Assembly (NCBI GenBank): GCA_022711465.1
Contig: JAKLEZ010000001.1
Location: forward strand, 62,001 to 126,000
DNA length: 64,000 bases
Direction of reading: 5' to 3'
From: Planctomycetota bacterium
GTDB lineage: Bacteria; Planctomycetota; Phycisphaerae; UBA1845; PWPN01
Shown here: positions 62,687-64,000 of the stretch, piece after piece
Position numbering within the stretch: position 1 is the stretch's first letter
How the letters are laid out: each line of letters starts with the position of its first letter
Position numbers and translations under genes: made by a program
Notes under the pieces: generated by a model
The model's input: the letters and a program-made list of their open reading frames with translations, nothing else
What the model was told of the DNA's origin: nothing
The model's database searches: none

Positions 62687-62973
62687 TTACCCGCTGATCC
62701 TTCTCGACATCGAGGAGACGACTGCACTCGACCAGCGGACCCAGGCCGAGGGCTGAGACGACAGTTGTTGCCGCCTCGTTACCGCTCCATGGCGCGACCC
62801 ATGATATGCTCGTCACGAGAGGCTCGACACGACGACCAAGTCCCTGGCCTCCCGCCGGGGACCGGAGTACCTTGGTGGACGCGTTCTTATGGTCAACGAC
62901 GGCGGGAACCGGGTGCAGGCCCCCAGAGAAGACCGCCGGCCGATCACCATGACGTGCATGAGGGAACCCAGCC
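62687..62973. other. Divergent spacer before the beta-helix gene
   Basis: About 290 bases with no recognised gene; no convincing plus-strand promoter was found. Confidence 0.35.
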
Positions 62974-64000
62974 ATGTCAATAGACCGGATCATCCTCTTT
63001 GCGGCCGTGTCCACAGCCATCCTGATCGCAGCCGAGGCACAGACCCCCGGAACCCGGGCACGGAGTACCACCACGCCGCCTGGCCTGTCGGTACCGGAGA
63101 CCATCCACGTCGACCCTGCCCTGGGTAACGATGGAAACGCAGGCTCCGAAGGGCACCCCCTCAAGTCGATTTCGGCAGCCGTCGCTCTGCTGCCCGACCC
63201 ACTGACGCGAACCGTCACCATCAAGCTCGCCCCCGGCACGCATCGCAACACCGGCGGCGTCGGCATGGAAGCCAATCGGCTCGAGCTGATGCGCCGGATG
63301 CGGCCGGGAGTGTACGTCCTGCTGGCCGGCAGCCGTGACGACAAGGGGAATGCGACGATGCTGGCCTGGGAAGGCGGCTCGGCCATGGTCTACGCCTGCG
63401 AAGGCGACTGGCGACTGGAGAAGCTGCAGATCGGCACCGGCTCCACCCGCCAGCGACGTGGCCTCGAGGTCACCGGACCGGCGCATGTTACCCTGAAGAA
63501 CGTCACCTTCCGCACCCGCAGCCAGTCCGACGCAGGCATCTACGCCACACGAGGAGGCAAGGTGTCCCTCTTCGGCGACATCCGACTCAACGAGCATCTT
63601 CACGACCGCGGCGGCCAGGAAACCTTCTGCGGAATCGTCGCGACCGACCATGGCCTGGTCGAGTTCAGAGAACGCGAAAACGCCTCCCTGGACATCGGCA
63701 ACGGAAGCCTGTCGGCGAGCTACTACGGTGTGATCGGTCTCGGCTGTCAGACTGCTCGCATCACCAGTTGGGGCGAGCAATCCAACACCCTGGCAGTCAA
63801 CAACAGCGGGAGAATCGACCTGCACGGCACCCAAGTCGTGCTCCAGGCGAGGGTGAAACGGAACACGCCCGTCGGCCTCGAACACGATGGCCACATCCTC
63901 GGCGAGGACGCCCGCGTCACCATCCAGGGCGAGAACGACATGGCCATCGCCCTGCAGAAGGCGAGCACCTTCACCTGCAACGACATCGAACTCCGCGGCA
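62974..64000 (+). CDS. Secreted right-handed beta-helix protein (pectate-lyase-like), truncated by the window
   Basis: At least 342 residues, open to the right edge. The start ATG gives a signal peptide (MSIDRIILFAAVSTAILIAA). The region IHVDPALGNDGNAGSEGHPLKSISAAVALL is the N-terminal cap motif of DUF1565/pectate-lyase-like helices (V-P-x-GNDxNxG...PLKSI). Repeated rungs follow, such as LEVTGPAHVTLKNVTFRT, GGKVSLFGDIRL and NSGRIDLHGTQVV. It is probably an exported polysaccharide-binding or -cleaving protein. The catalytic part, if any, lies beyond the window. Divergent from the GH30-like gene. Confidence 0.75.
   Translation, partial: MSIDRIILFAAVSTAILIAAEAQTPGTRARSTTTPPGLSVPETIHVDPALGNDGNAGSEGHPLKSISAAVALLPDPLTRTVTIKLAPGTHRNTGGVGMEANRLELMRRMRPGVYVLLAGSRDDKGNATMLAWEGGSAMVYACEGDWRLEKLQIGTGSTRQRRGLEVTGPAHVTLKNVTFRTRSQSDAGIYATRGGKVSLFGDIRLNEHLHDRGGQETFCGIVATDHGLVEFRERENASLDIGNGSLSASYYGVIGLGCQTARITSWGEQSNTLAVNNSGRIDLHGTQVVLQARVKRNTPVGLEHDGHILGEDARVTIQGENDMAIALQKASTFTCNDIELRG

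Noticed and set aside
1..64000. tRNA, rRNA or riboswitch genes
   Set aside because: I saw no cloverleaf with a TTCGA-type loop, no rRNA blocks and no known riboswitch core. A covariance scan would be needed to exclude small RNAs.

Overview
The window looks like a chromosome segment of a GC-rich planctomycete, probably near the Phycisphaerae. The clues are a dockerin-like tail with the DFGLFQRCFSG type of motif, HAF repeats, PEP-CTERM and PAPAA-type sorting signals with an exosortase and EpsI, a very long SecA with a cysteine-rich insertion, and many secreted carbohydrate-active proteins. No rRNA, tRNA or CRISPR array was recognised. All family names come from reading the sequence; no database search was run.

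Layout. 1-188 is the end of an ACT-domain gene. 571-5059 is a promoter and a huge secreted PKD/Calx-beta protein. 5073-30395 is one long minus-strand exopolysaccharide (EPS) block read right to left from a near-consensus promoter at 30526-30554. Its order is nucleotidyltransferase/left-handed-helix protein, fused polyprenyl-phosphate sugar transferase, PKD lipoprotein, rfbC, rfbA, rfbB, rfbD, exosortase, EpsI, DegT aminotransferase, GNAT acyltransferase, [decayed IS701-type element], SDR epimerase, Wzx flippase, glycosyltransferase, two acyltransferases, Wzy-like polymerase, glycosyltransferase, unknown helical protein, WecG/TagA glycosyltransferase, glycosyltransferase and methyltransferase. 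This is a plausible Wzx/Wzy route: the sugar transferase primes the lipid carrier, dTDP-rhamnose and an acylated amino sugar are supplied, glycosyltransferases extend the unit, and flippase and polymerase export it. Exosortase and EpsI link it to surface anchoring of PEP-CTERM proteins.

31-39 kb holds a sorting-signal protein with its own promoter and terminator, a HAF/dockerin protein, a prolyl oligopeptidase, a small coiled-coil protein, an apparent lone integron gene cassette carrying a methyltransferase, and a GH43-like protein. 39-50 kb has a large NPCBM glycoside-hydrolase-like protein and housekeeping genes (clpX, a lipid-A synthase N-domain protein, a SEC-C mini-protein, secA, a Gfo/Idh oxidoreductase). 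50-64 kb has a Ser/Thr kinase, a TauE-type transporter, an MBL hydrolase, a zinc-ribbon protein, a LarA-like protein, a DUF4097-like protein, a BNR propeller protein, a PEP-CTERM protein, a GH30-like glycosidase and a truncated beta-helix protein.

Most unusual signals: (1) an integron cassette with an attC-like site at 36624-37525 and no integrase in view; (2) a dispersed seven-base repeat family at 21.4-27.2 kb that reads as the same heptapeptide in all three frames of one strand and gives stop codons in all three frames of the other, lying inside genes and against stop codons; (3) the Cys-rich SecA; (4) a fusion of nucleotidyltransferase-like, beta-helix and sugar transferase parts; (5) an IS701-type element with clean ends but a doubly broken transposase, sitting inside the EPS operon.
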